DNA of 64,000 bases from CALEAR01 sp035301485 (lineage in GTDB: Bacteria > Pseudomonadota > Gammaproteobacteria > Pseudomonadales > Alcanivoracaceae). Both the position numbers and the translations under genes were made by a program. The notes below the pieces were generated by a model that saw nothing but the letters and a program-made list of their open reading frames with translations, had not been told where the DNA came from and ran no database searches. The stretch spans positions 1 through 64,000 of the forward strand of contig DATGUF010000013.1 of assembly GCA_035301485.1 (NCBI GenBank). The letters run 5' to 3'. Positions 8,463 to 15,511 of this stretch are shown piece by piece (position 1 is the stretch's first letter; each line of letters starts with the position of its first letter).

Positions 8463-9107
8463 ATGGTTGCCCCCACCCGTGAAAACATTCTGATTCAAGG
8501 CCCTGCAGGTGCACTTGAAGCTGTGGTTGAACAGCGTACAGAGCAACCTGCGTATGTGGCTGTAGTTTGCCACCCTCACCCTTTGTACCAAGGTACCATG
8601 AATAATAAAGTAGTGACGACGTTAGCGCGAACTTATCGCGATGATGGTGCGTTGGTGGTGCGTTTTAATTACCGTGGTGTCGGTAAAAGTGAGGGCAGTT
8701 ACGGTGGCGGTGATGGCGAAGCTGAAGATTTGTTAGCTGTTGTAGCGTGGCTGCGTGAACGTTATCCCACCTTGCCGTTACAGTTGGCGGCGTTTTCTTT
8801 TGGCACTTATGTGGCAACGAAAGGAGCAGTGGCTTTAGCAGAGAAAGGGCAGCCGGCACGCCAGTTGTTGTTGGTGGCCCCAAGTGTCGAAAATTTTGAT
8901 TTTACTCCTTTTACCGCCGTGCAATGCCCTGTGTTGGTAGTGCAGGGAGATGAGGATGAAGTAGTGTCTGCTCCAGCAGTGTTTGCTTGGGTGGCAGCAT
9001 CGCCTCTGCACCCTGTATTGCTACGCATGGAAGGTGCTGGCCATTTTTTCCATGGTATGTTGCCAGAGCTAGCCGAGTTAGTGCGTATCAGCAGGCACCC
9101 ACAATAG
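8463..9107 (+). CDS. Alpha/beta hydrolase (COG2945-like)
   Basis: Small cytosolic alpha/beta hydrolase of 214 residues, of unknown substrate, related to the hydrolase found next to zapE and yhcB in Pseudomonas. Visible features are CHPHP (36-40), FNYRGVGKSEG (68-78), the nucleophile elbow AFSFG (S112), acid D165 in QGDEDEVV and H194 in GAGHFFHG. The first position of the elbow is Ala rather than the more common Gly. GGAG lies seven bases before the ATG. It is divergent from zapG and upstream of zapE. Confidence 0.85.
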   Translation: MVAPTRENILIQGPAGALEAVVEQRTEQPAYVAVVCHPHPLYQGTMNNKVVTTLARTYRDDGALVVRFNYRGVGKSEGSYGGGDGEAEDLLAVVAWLRERYPTLPLQLAAFSFGTYVATKGAVALAEKGQPARQLLLVAPSVENFDFTPFTAVQCPVLVVQGDEDEVVSAPAVFAWVAASPLHPVLLRMEGAGHFFHGMLPELAELVRISRHPQ

Positions 9108-9124
9108 TTTGCCAAAAACGACTA

Positions 9125-9148
9125 GCGGGGCTACATTGTGCGCCCCGC
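9125..9148. repeat. Hairpin between hydrolase gene and zapE
   Basis: Seven-base GC-rich arms (9125-9131 / 9142-9148). No T-run follows, so it may be a weak terminator or a processing structure. Confidence 0.35.
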
Positions 9149-9179
9149 AACCCCTAATTATTATCACTGAACTGACACT

Positions 9180-10271
9180 ATGTTATCTCCCTTAGCCCGC
9201 TATAAACAGGATTTGCAGAGGCCTGATTTCCATCACGATGTTGCGCAAGAAGAGGCCGTGAAGCACCTCGAAGAAATTTATCAACAACTTATTGCGCCTG
9301 CCCCTAAACCACGCGGTTGGTTTAGACGTCGTGTTGAAAAGCCAAAAATTAAAGGCCTATACATGTGGGGTGGCGTTGGCCGTGGCAAAACCTATCTCAT
9401 GGATGTGTTTTTTGAATCCTTGCCTTTTGCGGCGAAGCAGCGGCTGCACTTCCACCGTTTTATGCGTTACATACATGATGAAATGAAGGCAAGGCAGGGT
9501 GAAAGCGACCCACTAGTAGCGATTGCTAAAGATTTTGCGCGCACTACGCGCGTGCTTTGTTTTGATGAATTCTTTGTTACTGATATTACAGATGCCATGA
9601 TTTTGGCGGGGCTATTAGAAACTTTATTTGATGAAGGTGTAGTGCTCGTCACCACCTCAAATATTGTGCCCGACGATTTATATTACAATGGCTTGCAGCG
9701 CGCCCGTTTCTTGCCAGCCATAGAGCTCTTAAAAGAAAACACGACCGTGCTTAATGTGGATGGTGGCACGGATTATCGGCTCCGTTTGCTAGAACAAGCA
9801 GAGCTGTTTCACTTCCCGCTAGGGGAAGAGGCAGATGCCTTCTTAACCGAACGTTTTAACACCTTAAATAGCTATCCTGAAAAGGTGCGTGAAGGCCATC
9901 GCATCACCATTGAAAACCGACCCATTCAAACGGTGCGCACTGGCCCTGGCATTGGTTGGTTCGATTTTATGGCGCTATGTGATGGGCCGCGTAGCCAAAA
10001 CGACTACATTGAGCTTGCTTCTAGGTTTCATACCGTGCTACTCGCCAATGTGCCGCAAATGGATGGGCGCATGGATGACCAATGCCGTCGTTTTATTAAC
10101 TTGGTGGATGAGCTGTACGACCGTAATGTAAAGCTTATTACTACGGCGGAAGTGGGCATCGATGATTTGTATAAAGAAGGCCGCCTAGAGTTTGAATTTG
10201 CGCGCACAAATAGCCGTTTATTAGAGATGCAGTCCACAGAGTTTTTAGCTCGCGAGCACAAGTTAGACTAA
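9180..10271 (+). CDS. zapE: Cell division ATPase ZapE (AFG1 family)
   Basis: AFG1-family AAA-type ATPase. In E. coli ZapE acts at the division ring under low oxygen or heat, and mitochondrial relatives help remove misfolded respiratory proteins. The 363-residue protein has Walker A GGVGRGKT (64-71), a Walker B-like VLCFDEFFV near residue 120 and the sensor segment VLVTTSN that follows. The N-terminus matches the family, so the ATG at 9180 is accepted. It is followed by hemN after an intergenic region with an oxygen-regulator box. Confidence 0.93.
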   Translation: MLSPLARYKQDLQRPDFHHDVAQEEAVKHLEEIYQQLIAPAPKPRGWFRRRVEKPKIKGLYMWGGVGRGKTYLMDVFFESLPFAAKQRLHFHRFMRYIHDEMKARQGESDPLVAIAKDFARTTRVLCFDEFFVTDITDAMILAGLLETLFDEGVVLVTTSNIVPDDLYYNGLQRARFLPAIELLKENTTVLNVDGGTDYRLRLLEQAELFHFPLGEEADAFLTERFNTLNSYPEKVREGHRITIENRPIQTVRTGPGIGWFDFMALCDGPRSQNDYIELASRFHTVLLANVPQMDGRMDDQCRRFINLVDELYDRNVKLITTAEVGIDDLYKEGRLEFEFARTNSRLLEMQSTEFLAREHKLD

Positions 10272-10318
10272 TCCCATCGAGAAAGGTGAGGCGGTGGCCG
10301 TTCGTGTTACCGCAAGCC

Positions 10319-10332
10319 TTGCTCCCGATCAA
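10319..10332 (+). promoter_or_regulatory. FNR/Anr-type box upstream of hemN
   Basis: TTGCT-CCCG-ATCAA matches the FNR/Anr consensus TTGAT-N4-ATCAA at nine of ten fixed positions. It lies about 78 bases before the hemN start, leaving room for a class II promoter with a -10-like CACTAT near 10351. Confidence 0.6.
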
Positions 10333-10409
10333 TATTCGCAGCCATAGCCACACTATTGCGGGCAGAATCCGTTATGCTTTGCTCAGTTTTTATGAGGAGG
10401 CAATGAGTT

Positions 10410-11780
10410 ATGCTGCAGTTTGATCGCGACTTATTACGTAAATACGATGTACGTGGTCCGCGTTATACGTCTTATCCCACCGCGCCGCAGTTTACCGAGG
10501 CTTTTACCGTTGCTGATTATGCAGAAAAAGCACAGCAGGTGGGGCAAAAAGAAGCGCCTTTATCTTTATATGTGCACATCCCTTTTTGTAACACCATTTG
10601 TTTTTATTGTGGCTGCAACAAAGTTATTACTGCTAATTATAAGCGCGCAGAAAGCTATCTCGATTTTTTAGAGATAGAAATGGAATTGCAAAGCGAATGG
10701 TTTGGGCACAGAGAAATTACCCAGCTGCATTTTGGAGGTGGTACGCCCACTTACCTGAATGAAGCAGATTTCCGTCGGGTGATGACAGATTTGCGCCGTT
10801 ACTTTAATTTAAGCGATTCGCCAGAACGAGAATTTTCCATCGAAATCGATCCGCGTACTGTAACCCGTGAAAAAATGGCGTTACTGGCTGAGTTAGGCTT
10901 CAACAGAATGAGCCTAGGCGTGCAGGATTTTGATCCAGCAGTACAGAAGGCGGTTAACCGTATTCAATCCGTAGAGCAAACACGCGCCGTTTTAGAAGCG
11001 GGGCGAGAGCTAGGTTTCCGCTCCACTAACGTGGATTTGATTTATGGGTTGCCTCTGCAAACCAAGAAAAGCTTTCTGCAAACGCTGAACACGGTTATTG
11101 AAATGAAGCCCGAGCGGTTAGCCGTGTACAGCTATGCACATATGCCGCAGCTGTTTAAAACACAAAAACAAATCAAAGAAGAGGAATTACCGAGTGCAGA
11201 GGAGAAGCTCGATTTGCTTGAACTCACTATTGATACGTTCACGCAAGCGGGTTACCAGTATATCGGTATGGATCACTTTGCTTTGCCCACAGATGGGTTA
11301 GCGGTGGCGCTGGAGCAAGGTACCTTGCAGCGTAACTTCCAAGGTTACTCCACCCACGCGGAGCTGGATATGCTGTCATTAGGCGTCTCGTCCATTGGTT
11401 TTTTAGATGATACCTACACGCAAAACAGCCGAGATATTAATGAATATCAAACCGCGTTGGGTGAAAAACGCCTGCCAATTATGCGTGGAAGCACGCTAAC
11501 AAAAGAAGACAAGCTACGCCGACGCGTTATTCAGGACATCATGTGCCAAGGGGTGCTGCGTTTTGAAGAAATAGAAACACTGTTTGAGATTAATTTTAAA
11601 CAGCACTTTGCTAAAGAACTGGCGGCCGTTACAGAATTAGTGGCGGATGAATTAATCCTAGTGGACGACGAAACGTTGCAGGTGACCCCTAGGGGCAGGC
11701 AGTTTTTGCGCAACATCGCTATGGTGTTTGATGAATACCTCACCGCAGATGGGCCAGAGCGTTACTCTAAAGCCATTTAG
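10410..11780 (+). CDS. hemN: Oxygen-independent coproporphyrinogen III dehydrogenase
   Basis: Radical-SAM enzyme converting coproporphyrinogen III to protoporphyrinogen IX without oxygen, for anaerobic or microaerobic heme synthesis. The 456-residue protein is full length. The cluster motif is C60-xxx-C64-xx-C67 followed by GC, which with the N-terminal RYTSYPTAPQF segment marks true HemN rather than HemW. FGGGTPTYL follows near residue 110. The ATG has GAGGAGG nine bases upstream. An FNR/Anr-like box upstream fits oxygen-limited induction, as known in Pseudomonas. A terminator follows. Confidence 0.95.
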   Translation: MLQFDRDLLRKYDVRGPRYTSYPTAPQFTEAFTVADYAEKAQQVGQKEAPLSLYVHIPFCNTICFYCGCNKVITANYKRAESYLDFLEIEMELQSEWFGHREITQLHFGGGTPTYLNEADFRRVMTDLRRYFNLSDSPEREFSIEIDPRTVTREKMALLAELGFNRMSLGVQDFDPAVQKAVNRIQSVEQTRAVLEAGRELGFRSTNVDLIYGLPLQTKKSFLQTLNTVIEMKPERLAVYSYAHMPQLFKTQKQIKEEELPSAEEKLDLLELTIDTFTQAGYQYIGMDHFALPTDGLAVALEQGTLQRNFQGYSTHAELDMLSLGVSSIGFLDDTYTQNSRDINEYQTALGEKRLPIMRGSTLTKEDKLRRRVIQDIMCQGVLRFEEIETLFEINFKQHFAKELAAVTELVADELILVDDETLQVTPRGRQFLRNIAMVFDEYLTADGPERYSKAI

Positions 11781-11800
11781 AAAGATAAAGAAGCGAATGA

Positions 11801-11827
11801 AGGGCGCCTATAGGGCGCTCTTTTTTT
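11801..11827 (+). terminator. Terminator after hemN
   Basis: GC-rich stem AGGGCGCC / GGGCGCTCT with one G-T pair and a TATA loop, followed by T8. Confidence 0.8.
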
Positions 11828-11853
11828 GTGCACCTTGGCACCAATGAGGAGGC

Positions 11854-11884
11854 AAAAAAAAGGCTCCGACGAGGGGTCGGAGCC
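11854..11884 (-). terminator. Terminator of fadBA
   Basis: Perfect nine-base arms (11862-11870 / 11876-11884), followed on the minus strand by T8. It lies about 55 bases after the fadA stop. Confidence 0.85.
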
Positions 11885-11939
11885 AAGGATCTAAGGTAGA
11901 TCCAAAAAGTGAGCTTAGTATAGCAAACTTTTTTAAGGA

Positions 11940-13115
11940 TTACACCCGTTCGATAACGGTGGCAATACCTTGCCCTAAACCGATACACATGGTGGCGAGG
12001 CCAAGTGTGGCATCTTTGCCTTCCATGATGTTCAGTAGGGTACCGGTAATACGTGCACCGGAGCAGCCTAGTGGGTGACCAAGAGCAATAGCACCACCGT
12101 TAAGGTTTACTTTCTGCTCAACCACATCTAGTAGCTTGAGGTCTTTTAGTACGGGTAAGGACTGCGCGGCGAAGGCTTCGTTAAGTTCAACGATATCGAT
12201 ATCTTCGATGCTTACGCCAGCACGCTTGAGTGCTTTCTGTGTAGCAGGTACTGGGCCGTAACCCATGATTGCTGCATCACAACCAGCCACTGCCATAGAG
12301 CGGATCTTCGCACGTGGCTTCAGGCCTAGTGCTTGGGCACGCTCAGCGCTCATCACTAACATGGCTGAGGCGCCGTCAGACAGAGCAGAAGAGGTGGCCG
12401 CTGTTACGGTACCGCTACGTGGGTCGAACACAGGACGTAGCTTGGCGAGGTCTTCTAAGTTGGTTTGCGGACGAATTACTTCGTCGATTTCGCATAGCAC
12501 TTTGAAGCCTTCAGCGTTGTGGCCTTCGATGGGAACAATTTCGTTCTTCCAACGGCCTTCTTGGGTAGCTTCCCAAGCTTTGGCGTGGGAGCGTACAGCG
12601 AACTCGTCTTGCTGCTGACGGCTAATGCCGTGCATGCGGCCGAGCATTTCTGCTGTTAGGCCCATCATGTTAGAAGCCTTAGCAGTGTACTTAGAGGCTT
12701 CGGGGTTTAGATCAATGCCGTGGTCCATGGCAACGTGGCCCATGTGTTCTACACCACCAATCACAAATACATCACCGTTGCCGGTCATGATGGCTTGTGC
12801 TGCTGAGTGTAAAGCTTGCATGGAGGAACCACAGAGGCGGTTCACGGTTTGGCCTGCCACGGTACGTGGCATGTTGGCGAGTAGAGCAATGTTACGAGCA
12901 ATGTTCATGCCTTGCTCGAGGGTTTGGTTAACACAACCCCAAATTACATCTTCTGTTTCGGCAGGGTCCCACTCAGGGTTACGCTGCATGAGCGCTTCCA
13001 CGAGTAAAGCAGACAGTTTTTCTGCGCGAACGTTGCGGAACATACCGTTGCGTGAGCGGCCCATAGGCGTACGGACGGCGTCCACAATCACAACATCTCT
13101 TGGATTAAGACTCAT
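11940..13115 (-). CDS. fadA: 3-ketoacyl-CoA thiolase, beta subunit of the fatty-acid oxidation complex
   Basis: Thiolase that cleaves 3-ketoacyl-CoA with CoA in the last beta-oxidation step. It forms the alpha2-beta2 complex with FadB. The 391-residue protein has the active-site C95 in NRLCGSSMQ, the NEAFAAQ motif, GGAIALGHPLGCSG and CIGLGQG. SD AGGAGA precedes the ATG. It follows fadB by 22 bases in the normal fadBA order, so one promoter upstream of fadB probably serves both. Confidence 0.96.
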   Translation of the reverse strand: MSLNPRDVVIVDAVRTPMGRSRNGMFRNVRAEKLSALLVEALMQRNPEWDPAETEDVIWGCVNQTLEQGMNIARNIALLANMPRTVAGQTVNRLCGSSMQALHSAAQAIMTGNGDVFVIGGVEHMGHVAMDHGIDLNPEASKYTAKASNMMGLTAEMLGRMHGISRQQQDEFAVRSHAKAWEATQEGRWKNEIVPIEGHNAEGFKVLCEIDEVIRPQTNLEDLAKLRPVFDPRSGTVTAATSSALSDGASAMLVMSAERAQALGLKPRAKIRSMAVAGCDAAIMGYGPVPATQKALKRAGVSIEDIDIVELNEAFAAQSLPVLKDLKLLDVVEQKVNLNGGAIALGHPLGCSGARITGTLLNIMEGKDATLGLATMCIGLGQGIATVIERV

Positions 13116-13137
13116 TTGAATAATCTCCTATGTCCGA

Positions 13138-15288
13138 TTAGCCGAAGAAACTTTCGTCTTTCGCTGCCATGTCGCGCAACATTTGCGGCGCTTCATAAAT
13201 ACCACCTAAGTGGGCATATTTGTCGCAGAGTTCAACGAAGGCTTTCACGCCAATGGAATCAATGTAACGTAGTGGGCCGCCGCGGAATGGAGGGAAGCCA
13301 ATGCCGTAAATCATGGCCATATCAGCTTCTGCTGCGGAACCAACAATGTTGTCTTCGAGGCAACGAACGGTTTCTGTGCACATGGGGATCATAACGCGAG
13401 CGATGATTTCTTCTTCATCGAACTCTTTGCCCTCACCCACGTGGCCTGCGAGCAACTCATAAGTGGTTTCATCCACTACTTTCTGCTTACGGCCGCGCTT
13501 ATCAAGCTCGTACTTGTAGAAACCAAGGTCGTTCTTTTGACCGTAACGGTTGTTTTCGTACATGACAGTGGTGGCGTCTTTAAAGTCGTACTGCATGCGC
13601 TCAGGGAAACCTTCCGCCATAACGGCTGCAGCGTGAACGCCTGTGTCGATACCCACAACGTCGAGTAAGTAAGCAGGGCCCATAGGCCAGCCAAACTTCT
13701 CCATTACTTTATCAACGGCTTGGAAATCAGCACCGTCGCGTAGCAACATGCCGAAGCCGCCGAAGTAAGGGAACAACACACGGTTAACAAGGAAGCCTGG
13801 GCAGTCGTTAACCACAACTGGGTTTTTGCCCATGTCTTGTGCGTATTTTACGAGGGTGGCCACGGTTTCATCAGAGGTTTTTTCACCACGGATGATCTCC
13901 ACGAGAGGCATCATGTGCACAGGGTTGAAGAAGTGCATACCCGCAAAGTTTTCTGGCTTTTTAACAGCTTCAGCTAAGCGGTTGATGGAAATGGTGGAGG
14001 TGTTAGAAGCCAATACAGCGCCATCTTTAAGCTGTTCTTCAGTTTCAGCAAGAACGGCTTTCTTAACTTTCTCGTTCTCAACAACAGCTTCCACTACAAC
14101 GTCTACGTTGCCGAAGTCGCCGTAGTTAAGGGTTGGGCGAATGGAAGAAAGCACTTTACCCATTTGGGCGCCGTCGATGCGCTTGCGCTTCAACTGGCGA
14201 TCTAGGAGGCCGCTTGCTTCTTTCATACCGAGAGCTAAGGCTTCATCAGCAATGTCTTTCATGATGATGGGGGTGCCTTTGGAAGCGCTTTGGTAAGCAA
14301 TGCCACCACCCATAATGCCCGCGCCGAGTACAGCGGCTTGTTTGATTTCGGTTGCGCCTTTCTTCACGTGTGCACCATTCGCACGCTTTACAGCTTGATC
14401 CGCTAGGAACAAACCAACGAGTGCGGTGGCTTGTGGTGTTTTGGCTACTTTAGCAAACGCTTTTGCTTCGGCTTCAATGGCTTCTTTGCGCTTCATGCCA
14501 GCGTGTTGCTGCATAACGTTAATGGCTGCAACAGGGGCAGGGTAGTTACGGCCTGCTTGCTGTGCCACCATGGCGCCAGATGTTTGGAACGCCATCATGT
14601 TCTCTAGAGGAGGCAGCTTGATGGGTTCTAGTTTTTCTTGACGCTTAGCCATGTGATCGATCTTGCCATCGAGGCATTCTTTCACAAGGGCAATGGCTGC
14701 GTCTTTAAGTTGTTCAGGTGCCACTACGGCATCGGCCACACCATCTTTAAGGGCGCGGTCTGGGCGGTGCTGTGCACCCGCTGCAATCCATTCGGCTGCG
14801 TTATCAACGCCGATGATGCGTGGTAAACGAACAGTACCACCAAAGCCGGGGAATAGGCCGAGCTTAACTTCCGGTAAGCCCACACGTGCAGCCGTGCTAA
14901 GTACACGGAAGTCACAGGAAAGAGCCATTTCTAAACCACCACCGAGGGCAATGCCGTTAATAGCACATACGGTGGGTACAGGAAGATCTTCAAAAGCGTT
15001 GAAGGTATCGTTAGCGAGCACGCTCCACGCTGCGATCTCATCTTCAGGTAGCTTGAATAAATCGGTGAATTCAGTGATGTCGGCACCGACAATAAATACT
15101 TTTTTGCCGGATGTAACGATAACGCCTTTAACATCGCTGTTAGCTTTAATGGCGTCGGTGGCTTTGCCTAAATCATCTAGTGTGCCACGATCAAACTTGT
15201 TGACGGATTCGCCCTGAAGATCAAACTTCAATTCGGCGATGCCATCGTCGAGCATTTCGACGGTGACGGACTGGCCAGAGTAGATCAT
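13138..15288 (-). CDS. fadB: Fatty-acid oxidation complex alpha subunit (hydratase / 3-hydroxyacyl-CoA dehydrogenase)
   Basis: Multifunctional enzyme of 716 residues. The N-terminal crotonase half has enoyl-CoA hydratase and isomerase activity. The C-terminal half oxidises L-3-hydroxyacyl-CoA with NAD. The catalytic glutamates E120 (GGGLEMAL) and E140 (GLPEVKLG) are present. The Rossmann motif GAGIMGGGIAYQ lies near 320 and HFFNPVHMMPLVEII near 450. The ATG at 15288 with GGAGAG eight bases upstream matches the E. coli and Pseudomonas N-terminus. A start five codons earlier is less likely. Confidence 0.96.
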   Translation of the reverse strand: MIYSGQSVTVEMLDDGIAELKFDLQGESVNKFDRGTLDDLGKATDAIKANSDVKGVIVTSGKKVFIVGADITEFTDLFKLPEDEIAAWSVLANDTFNAFEDLPVPTVCAINGIALGGGLEMALSCDFRVLSTAARVGLPEVKLGLFPGFGGTVRLPRIIGVDNAAEWIAAGAQHRPDRALKDGVADAVVAPEQLKDAAIALVKECLDGKIDHMAKRQEKLEPIKLPPLENMMAFQTSGAMVAQQAGRNYPAPVAAINVMQQHAGMKRKEAIEAEAKAFAKVAKTPQATALVGLFLADQAVKRANGAHVKKGATEIKQAAVLGAGIMGGGIAYQSASKGTPIIMKDIADEALALGMKEASGLLDRQLKRKRIDGAQMGKVLSSIRPTLNYGDFGNVDVVVEAVVENEKVKKAVLAETEEQLKDGAVLASNTSTISINRLAEAVKKPENFAGMHFFNPVHMMPLVEIIRGEKTSDETVATLVKYAQDMGKNPVVVNDCPGFLVNRVLFPYFGGFGMLLRDGADFQAVDKVMEKFGWPMGPAYLLDVVGIDTGVHAAAVMAEGFPERMQYDFKDATTVMYENNRYGQKNDLGFYKYELDKRGRKQKVVDETTYELLAGHVGEGKEFDEEEIIARVMIPMCTETVRCLEDNIVGSAAEADMAMIYGIGFPPFRGGPLRYIDSIGVKAFVELCDKYAHLGGIYEAPQMLRDMAAKDESFFG

Positions 15289-15332
15289 AGTGATTCTCTC
15301 CACATGGTATCGGATCGGATGACACTTATATG

Positions 15333-15351
15333 TGTCCCGTAAAACGAGACA
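15333..15351. promoter_or_regulatory. Operator-like palindrome in the fadB leader
   Basis: TGTCCCG-TAAAA-CGAGACA is an inverted repeat with one mismatch per arm pair, about 45 bases before fadB. An overlapping shorter repeat GACAC-N6-GTGTC lies at 15321-15336. The binding protein is unknown. Confidence 0.4.
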
Positions 15352-15377
15352 GTGAACTCATGGTTGAGTGCCACTGC

Positions 15378-15409
15378 CTTGAAACTCGCTGTTATTGTAA
15401 CGTTTCAAG
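15378..15409. promoter_or_regulatory. CTTGAAAC / GTTTCAAG inverted repeat upstream of fadB
   Basis: Perfect eight-base arms (15378-15385 / 15402-15409) separated by 16 bases. Each half site resembles the GAAAC/GTTTC halves of Pseudomonas PsrA fatty-acid-repressor sites, but the spacing is longer than the 2-4 bases of known PsrA operators. Confidence 0.4.
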
Positions 15410-15419
15410 TTCTTAATGC

Positions 15420-15457
15420 ACTAAGCGCTTGCTTGGTGCGTTAAGCAAGCGCTTAGT
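15420..15457. promoter_or_regulatory. Long perfect palindrome overlapping the candidate fadBA promoter
   Basis: Perfect 15-base arms (15420-15434 / 15443-15457) around an eight-base spacer. Each arm contains the self-complementary AAGCGCTT. On the minus strand its edge overlaps a -10-like TATACT (15455-15460). No T-run follows, which argues against a terminator of the upstream channel gene and for a repressor site. Confidence 0.5.
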
Positions 15458-15511
15458 ATAGGCAAAATATATAGAAGTTTGACCCCCTTTCTCCAAGTTC
15501 TTTGTGACTTG

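Noticed and set aside
8331..8591. 86-codon minus-strand frame upstream of the hydrolase
   Set aside because: It covers the promoter and start of the hydrolase gene; no homology seen.
12265..13119. Long plus-strand frames opposite fadA
   Set aside because: Antisense shadows of a highly conserved gene; codon pattern follows fadA.
15420..15457. Reading the long palindrome as the terminator of the mscK-like gene
   Set aside because: There is no T-run after the stem on the minus strand, and it overlaps a promoter-like -10.
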